This document shows positions 63,573 to 64,000 of a DNA stretch of 64,000 nt, in pieces. The notes beneath the pieces were generated by a model. The model made no database searches and was not told the origin of the DNA. It saw only the letters and a list, made by a program, of their open reading frames with translations. Within the stretch, counting starts at the first letter, position 1; each line of letters opens with the position of its first letter. The DNA is from Chitinophaga sp. SYP-B3965 (GTDB taxonomy: Bacteria > Bacteroidota > Bacteroidia > Chitinophagales > Chitinophagaceae): positions 62,001 to 126,000 of the forward strand of contig NZ_WJFD01000002.1 of assembly GCF_009647655.1 (NCBI RefSeq), given 5' to 3'. Made by a program: the position numbers and the translations under genes.

Positions 63573-64000
63573 AACAGAACTTTTTTCATATAGCTGTTGC
63601 CGTTACCGGCCTGCTGTTATGCAGCGCAGGGGCAACATTTGCTCAGGAAGGCACCAATAAACTGATCCGTAAAGGAAACGACCAATATAAAAAGCAGCAA
63701 TACGCAGATGCGGAAGCCAGCTATAAAAAGGCGTTGGAACGAAACAACAAGTCAGTTGCAGGGAATTACAATCTCGGCAACTCCTTATACGAACAGAAAA
63801 GGTTTGATGCCGCCCGCGCACAATATGCCAATACCTTAAAAGTAGATGGAAAGAAAGAAGTGAAGGCAGATGCTAATTACAACATTGGCAACACTTTCAT
63901 GGAAGATAAGAAATGGGAGGAAAGCATCAAGAGCTATAAATCCGCACTGAAAGCAAATCCCACAGATGAGCAGGCCCGTTATAACCTGGCCTACGCACAG
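63569..64000 (+). CDS. BatC-like exported TPR protein (3' end outside window)
   Basis: The visible 144 residues start with a signal peptide (MKQNFFHIAVAVTGLLLCSAGATFAQ) and continue with TPR helices (GNDQYKKQQYADAEASYKKALERN, YNLGNSLYEQKRFDAARAQYANTL). ATGA overlap with the VWA gene and the order VWA-TPR match the batB-batC junction. Runs off the right edge. Confidence 0.9.
   Translation, partial: MKQNFFHIAVAVTGLLLCSAGATFAQEGTNKLIRKGNDQYKKQQYADAEASYKKALERNNKSVAGNYNLGNSLYEQKRFDAARAQYANTLKVDGKKEVKADANYNIGNTFMEDKKWEESIKSYKSALKANPTDEQARYNLAYAQ

Noticed and set aside
1..64000. tRNA, rRNA or known riboswitch
   Set aside because: I found no cloverleaf with a conserved T-loop GTTCRA, no rRNA segment and no recognisable riboswitch core in the intergenic DNA, though a covariance-model search was not possible.

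Overview
The window reads as chromosomal DNA of a Bacteroidota bacterium, most likely a Chitinophaga-like member of the Chitinophagaceae. Supporting signs are the mutY-ssb-gldE-gldD block (gldD and gldE belong to the gliding/type IX secretion gene set), outer-membrane receptors with carboxypeptidase-regulatory domains, TAnnTTTG-type -7 boxes, few Shine-Dalgarno sequences, a DUF3109 protein, a 31-residue AURKAIP1/COX24-like basic protein, and FtsX/MacB permeases of the long Bacteroidota type. I found no rRNA, tRNA, CRISPR array, insertion sequence or prophage.

Layout. 1-8508 (minus strand): an ABC efflux/export operon with a membrane-fusion protein, an ATPase, a small membrane ORF and three tandem permeases, the last cut by the window edge. 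8825-11510: a divergent NtrC-type sigma-54 activator and its histidine kinase. A sigma-54-like promoter and CGGACA/TGTCCG inverted repeats sit between the two units, so the pair probably switches the efflux operon. 11546-16362: a YhhN/TMEM86-like membrane protein, a serine hydrolase, nadB and a lipid A acyltransferase. 16672-19741: two BON-domain proteins, a persulfide-dioxygenase/rhodanese protein and an ArsR regulator. 20045-24360: tsaB, a truncated 3-hydroxyacyl-CoA-dehydrogenase-like protein, ridA, a CPBP protease and a YcbB-type L,D-transpeptidase. 24474-27625: rng, the small COX24-like protein, a TPR protein and HU. 27850-33602: mutY, ssb, gldE, gldD, a DUF3109 protein and a LutB-type iron-sulfur protein.

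33909-35956 holds an ECF sigma factor coupled by 1 bp to a multi-domain anti-sigma-like protein. 36028-42845 holds purH, comEC and a carB that lacks the allosteric domain. 43000-47455 holds a secreted protein, a divergent pair of helix-turn-helix genes, an unknown small protein and an MscS channel. 47488-53805 holds a TPR protein, acs, an outer-membrane receptor and a small L,D-transpeptidase. 53916-59935 holds an M16 peptidase, a small unknown protein and a second ECF sigma/anti-sigma/outer-membrane-protein operon. 60299-64000 holds kbl, a class D beta-lactamase lipoprotein and the start of a Bat-type (VWA + TPR) operon.

Most of the window is ordinary housekeeping and envelope biology. The most unusual signals are regulatory and intergenic: the sigma-54 control region; a roughly 11-bp-phased CTATA/TATAG array upstream of comEC; a three-copy 90-bp tandem repeat whose core recurs 6 kb away next to a degenerate array; an orphan plus-strand terminator suggesting an unannotated small RNA; a fusion anti-sigma protein carrying a SusC-plug-like segment and a TonB-C-like end; and -7 boxes so close to start codons that leaderless mRNAs are suggested. 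I see no clear new defence or biosynthetic system.
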